A DNA stretch of 64,000 nucleotides from Anaerovirgula multivorans (GTDB taxonomy: Bacteria > Bacillota > Clostridia > Peptostreptococcales > Natronincolaceae), in assembly GCF_900188145.1 (NCBI RefSeq), contig NZ_FZOJ01000006.1, forward strand, positions 1-64,000, read 5' to 3'. Positions within the stretch are counted from its first letter, which is position 1. Every line of letters begins with the position of its first letter. Position numbers and translations under genes: made by a program. The notes beneath the pieces are model-generated. The model was not told the origin of the DNA. It saw only the letters and a list, made by a program, of their open reading frames with translations, and ran no database searches. Below are positions 1 through 8,906 of the stretch, one piece after another.

Positions 1-120
1 CTTGGTCAGAATCCATACCTCAATCCTGCAAAGTGCCATCTGAAAATTAATGATCAAGCCCATATCTGTCAAGGTGTGGGCATTTTGACGCTTACAAGCA
101 TTTTACTTTGTCTAGTCTAA
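1..120 (+). CDS. Possible C-terminal end of an unidentified ORF (partial at left edge)
   Basis: Frame 1 is open from the window edge to a TAA at 118-120, giving 39 residues that end in a hydrophobic stretch (GILTLTSILLCLV). I do not recognise it. It may be the tail of a gene starting left of the window or a chance open frame. No ribosome binding site or start can be judged. Confidence 0.15.
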   Translation, partial: LGQNPYLNPAKCHLKINDQAHICQGVGILTLTSILLCLV

Positions 121-139
121 TTTTTTTAAGCCATTTTTA

Positions 140-588
140 TCATTCTCTTATATAGAATATAAAAGCAATTGAATTTGTAACATCTTCAAATACTAGATTG
201 TATTTTTCAGCAATTTTAAAAAAATGGTTTATATCAATGATTTCTTTTGATTGCAATAAATTTCTTAAATTTTGTCTGTTTATAGAATTAGTTTTAAACT
301 TCAACCTTACCACATAGAGTCTCTGTATCTATATAGTCTGTTTCTGTCATGCAACCTACGCTTTTAGGTGAAATTGATTCAATATATTTTTTGCGCTGAA
401 TTTCTATTATCGGCATATCCTCAGCATCAATCCTAGGATACTCAAGTAGCTTTGAAAAATCAAAGTTTTTTAGTTCTTTGCATATATTCTAAATTATGAA
501 GCCTACAATATTTAATAAATGGATAAGAATAACTATCACAAATACATTTTTTATTGGTGTCATCGACGCCTATAGAGGCGCGAGACAT
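140..588 (-). pseudogene. Degenerate unidentified gene with two frameshifts
   Basis: Reading leftward from ATG 588 (MSRASIGVDDTNKKCIC...), coding-like sequence continues in a second frame (KELKNFDFSKLLEYPRID...MTETDYID) and then a third (NLRNLLQSKEIIDINHFF...) to a TGA at 140-142. Joined, the pieces give a protein of about 145 residues interrupted by two frameshifts near 478 and 300. I do not recognise the family. The decay agrees with the general erosion at the edges of this island. Continuity of sense across the shifts is my reading, not an alignment result. Confidence 0.4.
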
Positions 589-661
589 CCTAATTTACTT
601 ATAAATCAATTGTTAAATTTATTCAATTGTCTTATAAAACCTACTATTTAATTGTATTTGC

Positions 662-1495
662 TCATTTTATATTTAAGGTAAGCATGTTCAATATTTCAAT
701 AATATCACCATAAGATATATCTTCAGCATAACGGTAATTTTTAGTATACTTCATCCACTGTTTTTTAAAATCTTCACTGTTTCCAATATTATTTATTCTA
801 TTTTCTATATCTTCAAAGATATGGGTAGTTCCCCTATTGGCTGAAGTCTTTCTAACTGCATCTGCAAATAATTCTTTATCAAAATCTTGAGTTTTAGCTA
901 AAATATATATATCATAAAAATCCCTAGGTCTAGTATTGAGTTGACCTCGCCTTAATATGGTTTCATACTTTTCAGCTAAAACTGTTTCAATATTGTATGC
1001 CCAAACCTCAATAGTTCCATCATTAAAAATCATCTTAAAGCTATAAAGAATTTCTTTTGGTGTTATGGCATTACCAGTTGTTACATCAATCTGCATTGGA
1101 GTAATAATTGTATCATAATCAGCTTGAATACTGACTCTTAACCCACCATAATGGTTATCTTCTCTTATAGGCTGAGTTCCTAAAAATGAGAATTTTACAT
1201 TATCATCTACATCTATTAAGCAAATATCAATAATAGCTTTCGATAAAGACTCAATATTCAATGGATAATTTTTTATCGTTGCATCCATGTCCATTGTTGC
1301 TCGATTATCAATACCTACGATAGCTGCAATCAACATACCGCCCTTAAGTATAAGCTTATTCTTGTACTGTGATTTTGATAAACGCTCTAAAAACCTCTCA
1401 AACATATAGTTTTGAAGAACTACTTGAGCAGACATATCTTTTTGCTTGGCTAGGTTTTTGATTCTAGCTTTTAAGCTCATAGCTTTATTGCTCAT
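662..1495 (-). CDS. abiEii: AbiEii-type nucleotidyltransferase toxin
   Basis: The 277-residue product matches the AbiEii/AbiGii toxin family: a DNA polymerase beta-like nucleotidyltransferase fold with KGG at residues 51-53 and the acidic pair in TMDMDAT (D69, D71). Known members transfer nucleotides and arrest growth when not neutralised, giving abortive infection or plasmid stabilisation. The ATG overlaps the stop of the upstream antitoxin gene (ATGA), so the pair is translationally coupled. Length is normal and the frame intact. It sits at the edge of a phosphorothioation island, which supports an anti-phage role. The family call is confident; the exact substrate is not known from sequence. 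Confidence 0.85.
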   Translation of the reverse strand: MSNKAMSLKARIKNLAKQKDMSAQVVLQNYMFERFLERLSKSQYKNKLILKGGMLIAAIVGIDNRATMDMDATIKNYPLNIESLSKAIIDICLIDVDDNVKFSFLGTQPIREDNHYGGLRVSIQADYDTIITPMQIDVTTGNAITPKEILYSFKMIFNDGTIEVWAYNIETVLAEKYETILRRGQLNTRPRDFYDIYILAKTQDFDKELFADAVRKTSANRGTTHIFEDIENRINNIGNSEDFKKQWMKYTKNYRYAEDISYGDIIEILNMLTLNIK

Positions 1496-2085
1496 AGTAG
1501 TACCTCCATATAATTTTTAATTAATTTCTCGACCTTCAATTTTTTTGCATATTCTATAAGAAGTGCATAATCTGTAGATTTAAGCTTTATATACCTCTTT
1601 AATGCTTCATTTACAATTTGAATATCTATTTTATTTCTACTTCTTACAATATCACAAATTGTCCTTTCAACGTTATACACCTTTATCTTATTCCCAAAAG
1701 AAGTCATACTATCAGTAATTCCTAATGAATGTAAATCATTTTTAATATAGTAGATTTTGAAGTTCTCAGATATATTTCTAACAACTTTGTAGCTACTTGG
1801 AACAGTAGCAGAATACTCAAATGGTGTCCTATCAGTTAAATTATGTAGAAATAAAGCAGTTTCATGAGAATAGATTATTCTAGGATATTTACACTGCATA
1901 TAGTACATTTCATCCTCAATTGTTTCAGGCGACACATATACACCTCTACTAACACGTTCCAGCTTTCCCATGTCAACAAGCTTTGATAAATATATCCTTG
2001 GGATATTTAAATCTTCTAGATCTGAAGTTAATATAGTTCCATTTTTTTGTTTTATAAAATCTTCTAATTTTTCAAGGTAATTCAT
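1492..2085 (-). CDS. abiEi: AbiEi-type antitoxin / autoregulator
   Basis: The 197-residue protein has the AbiEi layout: an N-terminal winged-helix segment (about residues 10-50, ending LERVSRGVYVSPE) followed by the C-terminal antitoxin domain. In characterised type IV systems the N-terminal domain binds inverted repeats upstream of the operon and represses it, while the C-terminal part neutralises the toxin. The ATG at 2085 follows AGAGGTGATATAA. The stop overlaps the toxin start by four bases. A 13-bp perfect inverted repeat lies just upstream (2100-2145), which is the expected autoregulatory operator. Confidence 0.85.
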   Translation of the reverse strand: MNYLEKLEDFIKQKNGTILTSDLEDLNIPRIYLSKLVDMGKLERVSRGVYVSPETIEDEMYYMQCKYPRIIYSHETALFLHNLTDRTPFEYSATVPSSYKVVRNISENFKIYYIKNDLHSLGITDSMTSFGNKIKVYNVERTICDIVRSRNKIDIQIVNEALKRYIKLKSTDYALLIEYAKKLKVEKLIKNYMEVLL

Positions 2086-2099
2086 TTATATCACCTCTT

Positions 2100-2145
2100 T
2101 TTACAAATATACCGATATTGTATATCATATCAGTATATTTGTAAA
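2100..2145. promoter_or_regulatory. Inverted-repeat operator upstream of abiE
   Basis: TTTACAAATATAC at 2100-2112 is repeated exactly in inverse at 2133-2145, with a 20-bp centre that is itself partly palindromic (GATAT...ATATC). It begins 15 bp upstream of the abiEi start codon. AbiEi proteins of known systems bind paired inverted repeats at this position, so autorepression is the natural reading. The -10 region of the operon probably lies inside the repeat. Confidence 0.65.
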
Positions 2146-2283
2146 TGTTATTTTTGATGCAATATATTTTAAACCGTTGAAAAGTATAGATTTATACAAC
2201 AATAGTGTTTTATTTACTAAATATATTTTATACTACCTTCGTACATGTTTTATACATAAAAATTACTTCTCCATCTTAATAAA

Positions 2284-5200
2284 TCATAAAGCTTTCTCCA
2301 ATTGATCTTGCAATAGCTCTTGTATTAGTTCATTCCTTAACTCCCAAAAAGCTTTGTCCTTAATATATATTGGTCTATTCTCATTTTGTAGCTTAACAAG
2401 ACTTTCATGTTTCACTAAACTCTTAATTTTAGTGTATATATTATCTTCTTCAGGTTTAGATTGAGTATTAAATATATATCGAACGTCTTTATTATTTAGG
2501 TCTGAAACATTATGAACAATCCATGTTGAAATATAATTTTGATACTCATTTTCACTAGTAGAGAAATGACTTAAAAGCTGTGTTGATAGAATTGTCCCTA
2601 CTCCAAACATCCTACCTTCTTTCATAATCTTTTTAATAGACTTGAAGTTTTTACTTAAAAAGTTATCCGCTTCATCTACCAGAACCATTTTAGATAACTG
2701 TCTATACTTACCCTCTTGCTTACTTTCTCCCATGACCAGCATTTGAGTATAAAAAATATCTAGAGTCATAGCAACAACTAAGTTTTGTATTCCCTCATCG
2801 TAGCCCGAAAGATCTATTACCGTTACCCCATTTACTATGTCAAATAAAGACTTGGTATTATTGGAATCAGGTTCAAAGATTTCAAATTCATCTAAGTTTT
2901 TCAATGCTACATACAACTTATCTTCATTTACATCATCATTATTAAAATATATAGAACACACATCTCTTATGGTTGGGGCAGGTTTGCTCCAGGTATTGAC
3001 ATTAACCTTATCTATGCCCCTCCGTCCATATGCCTCCATAATTATTTCTCGTAACGCATTCTCTTGTTTTGGACCTAGTCCAAAAGCTGTTGAAATGGTC
3101 TCCTTTATCATATTGGCAGTATGAAGAGGCAATAAAGGTTTTGGTTTTTCGGGAAGAATCAGCGCCAAGGGGTTATAAGGTAAATGAAATAAATTATATA
3201 CCTTAGCATTTGTAGCCTCAACAAATTCCTTGTCTATATAGTCTCCTTTGTAATCAAAGATCAGCATGCCAATTGGCCTGTTCTCTACATTATTATCTTC
3301 TTCTAAGTGAATTTGAGTAATTAAAGATTTAGTAAACTGAGTCTTGCCGGTTCCCATCGTTCCGATAATACCTGTATTTGTATGGGTTGTTTTCTCAGTA
3401 TCTGTAGGATACCAAACTAAAGCCTGATTGTTAACAACTTCTTTTCCAAATAAAATTTCTATTGGTCTGCTACTTTTTTTACTAAGTTTAGTTACGTCAT
3501 CTTCTTGCTCTTCAAGCTCACCCTGGGATACATAAATTTCTTTACTATCCCCTACATTATTAGGATCTTTTTCAGTTTCTGCATCATCATATTCTACTTC
3601 AATTAAAGGATTATATTTGTTACCTAGCAAATCTTCTACATTAAAGTCACTTTGGTTATTTAAGAATTTATTCTTCAGGTCTTCTATACTACTTACAATA
3701 TTGTTATATCCCTCTTGTTCTGAGAAATCTAGAACAAGAATATCTTCCTTTTTAAAAGGCTGTGAATTAAAGTGAGTGCCTTTCTTAAAGGATATTATAG
3801 CACCTTTGCCTATATATTCATCTAATGCATTGCTTATTTCATAATCATCATTCAATAACTTTGACCTAATATCGCTATCTATAATACCGTCCCAATTTTG
3901 TTCTTGCCAAATATTATATAATTTCATCTTCTCTATACTAACGATTGTTAGTTGCATTAAGAAGTTTCTATAGATCTTCTTAGTCACCTTATTCAAATCT
4001 TCTTCGCGTGGTATTAGGAATTTTTCTAATAGTTCTTTGGTTTTGCTAGCTTGGGTTATTGCCTTTGCAATTACACTATAGTTATTTTCACCTATTTTCA
4101 CCTCTATAGGATAAAAATATACTTTTAGCCCGCCACTAGTATTCTCTATTCCCACTAATAATAAGTCATCTGAATAGGATTCATTCTTTCCTGTTAAATT
4201 TTTTATGGTGAATAACCCATCCGTCTGGTTTAACCCTGCTCCACTAGATACCCTCAAGATCTCTTCTAGAGAAATCGGTACCCAGGTAATATTTTTGTGA
4301 TGGAAATATGCTAAGCTGAGTTTGATCGCAGATAAAATACTTAACTTTTCTCTTGAGAATTGAGATTTACTTGAAATTAGTCTTAAAAGCCAATCTCCAT
4401 TAACCCCATTAAACAAATTTATTATTTTAGGTAAACTTTCTTCAATCCTAGATACATTCTTACTTTTTAAGAACTCTTCTATTATCACTTGATACTGTTT
4501 TGATTTTCTTGTAACAGTAATTGCATCATATCCGCTAGAAGAGGTATATTGATCACTGTAGTGGATGATCAGCAAATCTTTTGCATCTAAATCATTCTTA
4601 AAAAAATTCAGGTCAACTTTTGGATCTATAAAAGTAATCCAATGGGAGGATTCATATATTCTGTCTAAAAACTCTTTATTTTTTTCTCCCATAGAAGTTG
4701 TAATACTTAGTGTATCGTCAAAAGGATCTCCACTGGCAGCGGATTTTATTAAAGCATTTGTCTTCATAATAAGTTTTAATAAATCATTTTTTTCTGTTGG
4801 TAAAAACCTGGATCCGAATCCAGTCCTGTAGGTATCTTTTAAATACACTGACGGCACTCCTGAAATCAAGCCATCTAGTGATACACCAGTATTTACATCA
4901 ATCATATTACTGCTATTTATATCCACATCCTGTTCCATTTCATAGAAGGTAATATGACTATATTCATAATTCTGGTCTGCTTTATCCTTCTTATAAAACT
5001 GAACCTTCTCCCTAACTATGTTTATTATATCTTCTTCACTATAGTATTTTGATCTTAAGTTGATTCCAAAGGAACTTTTTATTGCTTCTATTGAATTGTA
5101 AGCTGCAAATTCTTCAAAAATACTAGTAGAACTACTTTCTCCATAAATATATAACTCGATAGAAATTAAATCTTTAGAATCAATATCATTATTCAAACTT

Positions 5201-7497
5201 CTGTTGTAATAATCTAAGATTCCATTGAGAATCTCTACACTATCTCCAAGATTTATCAAATTAAGTCTTAATATAGATGAATTTGTGTAATCAAATAGAT
5301 ATGAAAAGTGCTCTATAAACTCTTCAATCTTTTCTCTTACTAATTTAGATACAAAGTCTCTTGAACCCTTATATCTAGGCATTTTATGATTTACATAGTA
5401 ATTCCACTCAAGCGAATGATCTTGTTCAACTGGCTTGTATAGGGTTCCACTATCATTATAAACGTAGGGAATCAAGTAGGTAGCATGTAAATTTTTTAAA
5501 ATTTCTTCGTCTATCTTTTCATCCTTTAACTTTTCATTTAGTAAAACCTGATATGCTACATTTAAAGGGTGTAATGGCGTCATCATCATTTCATAAGATT
5601 GATCCAACCTTTTGATCGTACCTACTTTAATTAAATTCCTTTCTTTTTTTGATAATACTTCACCATTATTTAATTCATCAACTGCATTTAAATATGCGGT
5701 AATATATTGTTTAGATAAAGCCATTAGCTCATCATCGTAATAGCTTAAGCTAGGCAGTAGATTATTAACTCTATAATATTCGATTAATTTTTTATAAGAA
5801 TCAACTAAAGTTTCTTGTACTTGGAGTTCTTCTTCTCTTAATTCATCTCCAATTAATGTATAGAACAAAGCTCCCTTTTCAACAAGAACTTTCTCCATCT
5901 CAATATTAAACTTAAAATCCTCTTTAGCAAAATATTCTGTAGTGCCCTGTGTGATTTTATTATTACCTATATACTTAAAGTGTTCTTTGTTTTCTCTTTT
6001 GAGCTTCCACACTTTCACACCTGTAATCACTTTAGGTCTTTCCTTTTCCTCTTGTTTTCCCAGAGGAATGATTATATTGTCAATGACAACATTACATCTT
6101 ATATACTCCTCATCCTCTTCATTATTTCCATCGAAACGAAGGTGTAGTTCTTCATTTTCTTCTATTTCTATTTGTACATTATTTTCATTAACTTCTTCAT
6201 TTCTCAGATGACCTTGACCTGGGTTGAAAATAATTATATCCTCGTCACTATTACATAAAATGAATTTGTCTGCACCTTTTATAATTATAGAGTAGTTTGT
6301 CTTTATATTTTCTAAAAACTTCTCATTGCATGTTAGGACAGCTATTCTAAACTCGTACTTTACTCCATCATTATATACAACCTTCCCAAAGGTGCTTTGT
6401 CCTTCTTGAGGTTGAATTGCAATTTTTAATTTTTTTCCTGAGTTCCAAGCATTTATTGGCTCATTACGGTTTGTTCTGATACTAGCTGATTTAACATAGT
6501 CGTCGAACGATACTTCTAAATGGATTTCTGTTTCTTTACTTTCATTAAATATTATAATATTTCGTGTCCTTTGCTTTACGATGGTGTCCCCTAAAGGCTT
6601 ATCCCAAAAGCTAAGCTTTCCTTCTATTGATACTTTTTCAAACTGAATTACTTTTTCCTTTGACTTGTTTTCTACCGATTGTTTTACTTCTTTATATTCT
6701 ATTTCATGCCACAGTTTGTCCTTAAGTTGATTTACTCCTTTGTCATCAAGAAATTTTTCTAACTCCACATCTGGATTTCCATATTGATGTATGGAATCTA
6801 TTTTTGCAAAAAAATCTGCATTTTCCTTTAGTCTATTTTTTATAACATTCTTATCTTGAGACTGAGTTAAATTAGGATCATAAAAAAGTCCAAAATCCTT
6901 ATATTCTTCTCTTGTAATTTCTCTTCTATTTAGAACCTTTAGAATATCCTCGTACTGAAATAGCGAGGAATTATCCTCAAAAACATTTTTATTCATTTCA
7001 TCTAAAGCAAAATTTAAGATATACCGATCACCTATACTTAAATTGCTATAGTTTAACTGCATTTTTATATCCTTAATTATTGATTCTGTATGAAAGGGCA
7101 TTCCTTCTTTTAGAAAACTTTCTGTTCCTCTGACAATGCTATCAAGTGTAGTATTGTGTATGAACAATATCGCAGTATTTTTGAATCGGACATCAGTTTC
7201 GTCTCCCACCAAATTTCGTAAACGGATTAAAAAATCTGGCTTAACATCATCGATTGTTGCAGCAATAATTACTTTAATTCCGTTAATATCTATGCTATAG
7301 GCCTTATACTCTATCTCGTCAGTTATCTTATATATGAATAAGTCTGCATTATCTTCCTTTTCTAACGTTTCATATAGTAACTTGACCTGTTCTTCTTTTT
7401 CAAATTCAATATTAAACTTATCTCCGCTTTTTAATTCTCGAGCCTTAAAGTATTCTATTATCTTTTTTCCTAAATAATTATAAAATTGATTTGACAT
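2284..7497 (-). CDS. dptH: DNA phosphorothioation-dependent restriction protein DptH (HerA-like ATPase)
   Basis: This very long protein (about 1737 residues from ATG 7497; 1748 if the in-frame TTG at 7530 is used) fits DptH, the largest restriction subunit of the Dnd/Dpt system. The C-terminal third carries a HerA/FtsK-type ATPase: Walker A GTMGTGKT near residue 1390 and Walker B MVLVDEADN near residue 1610. The long N-terminal part has no motif I can name. I prefer ATG 7497 because GTGGGGATG precedes it at good spacing. It overlaps the end of dptG, showing an operon dptF-dptG-dptH. Known systems use DptFGH to damage DNA lacking phosphorothioates. Confidence 0.85.
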   Translation of the reverse strand: MSNQFYNYLGKKIIEYFKARELKSGDKFNIEFEKEEQVKLLYETLEKEDNADLFIYKITDEIEYKAYSIDINGIKVIIAATIDDVKPDFLIRLRNLVGDETDVRFKNTAILFIHNTTLDSIVRGTESFLKEGMPFHTESIIKDIKMQLNYSNLSIGDRYILNFALDEMNKNVFEDNSSLFQYEDILKVLNRREITREEYKDFGLFYDPNLTQSQDKNVIKNRLKENADFFAKIDSIHQYGNPDVELEKFLDDKGVNQLKDKLWHEIEYKEVKQSVENKSKEKVIQFEKVSIEGKLSFWDKPLGDTIVKQRTRNIIIFNESKETEIHLEVSFDDYVKSASIRTNRNEPINAWNSGKKLKIAIQPQEGQSTFGKVVYNDGVKYEFRIAVLTCNEKFLENIKTNYSIIIKGADKFILCNSDEDIIIFNPGQGHLRNEEVNENNVQIEIEENEELHLRFDGNNEEDEEYIRCNVVIDNIIIPLGKQEEKERPKVITGVKVWKLKRENKEHFKYIGNNKITQGTTEYFAKEDFKFNIEMEKVLVEKGALFYTLIGDELREEELQVQETLVDSYKKLIEYYRVNNLLPSLSYYDDELMALSKQYITAYLNAVDELNNGEVLSKKERNLIKVGTIKRLDQSYEMMMTPLHPLNVAYQVLLNEKLKDEKIDEEILKNLHATYLIPYVYNDSGTLYKPVEQDHSLEWNYYVNHKMPRYKGSRDFVSKLVREKIEEFIEHFSYLFDYTNSSILRLNLINLGDSVEILNGILDYYNRSLNNDIDSKDLISIELYIYGESSSTSIFEEFAAYNSIEAIKSSFGINLRSKYYSEEDIINIVREKVQFYKKDKADQNYEYSHITFYEMEQDVDINSSNMIDVNTGVSLDGLISGVPSVYLKDTYRTGFGSRFLPTEKNDLLKLIMKTNALIKSAASGDPFDDTLSITTSMGEKNKEFLDRIYESSHWITFIDPKVDLNFFKNDLDAKDLLIIHYSDQYTSSSGYDAITVTRKSKQYQVIIEEFLKSKNVSRIEESLPKIINLFNGVNGDWLLRLISSKSQFSREKLSILSAIKLSLAYFHHKNITWVPISLEEILRVSSGAGLNQTDGLFTIKNLTGKNESYSDDLLLVGIENTSGGLKVYFYPIEVKIGENNYSVIAKAITQASKTKELLEKFLIPREEDLNKVTKKIYRNFLMQLTIVSIEKMKLYNIWQEQNWDGIIDSDIRSKLLNDDYEISNALDEYIGKGAIISFKKGTHFNSQPFKKEDILVLDFSEQEGYNNIVSSIEDLKNKFLNNQSDFNVEDLLGNKYNPLIEVEYDDAETEKDPNNVGDSKEIYVSQGELEEQEDDVTKLSKKSSRPIEILFGKEVVNNQALVWYPTDTEKTTHTNTGIIGTMGTGKTQFTKSLITQIHLEEDNNVENRPIGMLIFDYKGDYIDKEFVEATNAKVYNLFHLPYNPLALILPEKPKPLLPLHTANMIKETISTAFGLGPKQENALREIIMEAYGRRGIDKVNVNTWSKPAPTIRDVCSIYFNNDDVNEDKLYVALKNLDEFEIFEPDSNNTKSLFDIVNGVTVIDLSGYDEGIQNLVVAMTLDIFYTQMLVMGESKQEGKYRQLSKMVLVDEADNFLSKNFKSIKKIMKEGRMFGVGTILSTQLLSHFSTSENEYQNYISTWIVHNVSDLNNKDVRYIFNTQSKPEEDNIYTKIKSLVKHESLVKLQNENRPIYIKDKAFWELRNELIQELLQDQLEKAL

Positions 7498-8902
7498 ATT
7501 GAGCATCCCCACTATCACTTTTTTTCTCAATTAAGTTTAATTTCTCAAATAATTGAATAATCTTGGTTTGTGAATCTCTATCAAAATATAACCCTCTTTT
7601 TGTGTATGCTTCAAATAGATCCTTAAGCTTCATCTTATCTTGATTCTTAATGCAGAGCTTAGTCAAAAACAGGAGATACTCTTGTGTAATATTTAGAGTA
7701 TAGCCTAGGGACCCTCTTTTTCTTAAGAAATTACTTTTACAAAACTCCTCAAACCATTTTGCATAACTATTATAAGCTTTTTTTCTGCTGGTTTTAGATT
7801 CATTGAACTGATAGTCGATCGTTCTAAATAGTTCATTAATATGATCATATATTTCATCCTCATGAGATGTGGAAAAGTTAAATTTATTCCAGTCAATGTC
7901 CTTAATATTTTGCTTATATATATTTATTGCATCTTTAATACTGTTACTGAATTGACTTTTTTCCTCCGTATTCATGTTGATAATCTGCTGTTTTATACCC
8001 CAGTAATCATAACACTGCTTATGATCTTTGGTATTTAAAATTTCTAAAGTATTTGCATGAGAAAATAATGCTCTCATATTACTTTCAAGCATTTTCCATC
8101 CCCTCATGTAACTAGTTCTTGTTTTAGAGGTAGTCTCCCAATCTAAATTAAAGAACAGCATTTCCTCGTTATCTATTTCCATGTGACATAGTTTAGAAAA
8201 CTTTAAGGATAATTGAGCTACATAAAAGAAATAATAATACTTTAAGAGCATTTGAAATCCACTCAGAAAAAATTTTGTATCTTCTAACATAAAAGACAAA
8301 TCTTCTTTAAAAATCTTGCTAATAAAAGGAAGTGAATTATAATACTGGATTTCTTTCTTGCTCTGATCTTCTGATAGTTTTGGTAATCCATTCAACATTA
8401 ATCTTTCTAAAACATTTAGTGGTTGTTGATCAAAGCATGTTTTAACCTTTTCTAGTATTTCTTTATGATCGTTGCCAAGTAAAACATCATATAGAAATTT
8501 TCCTAGCTTATTGTTATACTCCTTTACCCCTTTACTACCTTGAATATAGTTAAACAGCAATGGGTAGAAAGTGTATATTTCATCTTCCGTAAAAAATAGT
8601 TCTTTTAGAATACTTTTTAAAGCAGTTTTATCTTGATCTTCAATTTCAACTCCAGCAATATAATTATCAATATTATTTAAATTGATTTCCTCATCGCTTA
8701 CTTTTTTTTCATAAGTTATTCTAGAAAATTCTCCAAGGGCATACTGAAAATTCTCAATTACCTCTTTATGCTTACTTTCATATTTTGTAGTATAAGGTAA
8801 AATACTTATTGCTTTACCAATATCATGTCTTACACTTTCTTTACCGTCTTTACTTGGGAAGTATCTATTCTTAAATTCTCCTATATTGATTAATAACTCC
8901 AT
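7478..8902 (-). CDS. dptG: DNA phosphorothioation-dependent restriction protein DptG
   Basis: The 474-residue protein lies between dptF and dptH, as DptG does in characterised clusters, and has the family's usual length. It is helical and rich in Lys and Glu, with no nucleotide-binding or metal motif I can see; DptG is a structural or accessory subunit of the restriction complex in the known system. ATG 8902 follows GGGGGTATAGGCAG. The gap from dptF is 4 bp and the 3' end overlaps dptH, so the three are co-translated. The assignment rests on position and overall character more than on a single motif. Confidence 0.75.
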   Translation of the reverse strand: MELLINIGEFKNRYFPSKDGKESVRHDIGKAISILPYTTKYESKHKEVIENFQYALGEFSRITYEKKVSDEEINLNNIDNYIAGVEIEDQDKTALKSILKELFFTEDEIYTFYPLLFNYIQGSKGVKEYNNKLGKFLYDVLLGNDHKEILEKVKTCFDQQPLNVLERLMLNGLPKLSEDQSKKEIQYYNSLPFISKIFKEDLSFMLEDTKFFLSGFQMLLKYYYFFYVAQLSLKFSKLCHMEIDNEEMLFFNLDWETTSKTRTSYMRGWKMLESNMRALFSHANTLEILNTKDHKQCYDYWGIKQQIINMNTEEKSQFSNSIKDAINIYKQNIKDIDWNKFNFSTSHEDEIYDHINELFRTIDYQFNESKTSRKKAYNSYAKWFEEFCKSNFLRKRGSLGYTLNITQEYLLFLTKLCIKNQDKMKLKDLFEAYTKRGLYFDRDSQTKIIQLFEKLNLIEKKSDSGDAQYVKSIL

Positions 8903-8906
8903 CTGC

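Noticed and set aside
2837-6211. Plus-strand ORFs inside dptH
   Set aside because: They are low-complexity shadows of the dptH coding strand without ribosome binding sites.
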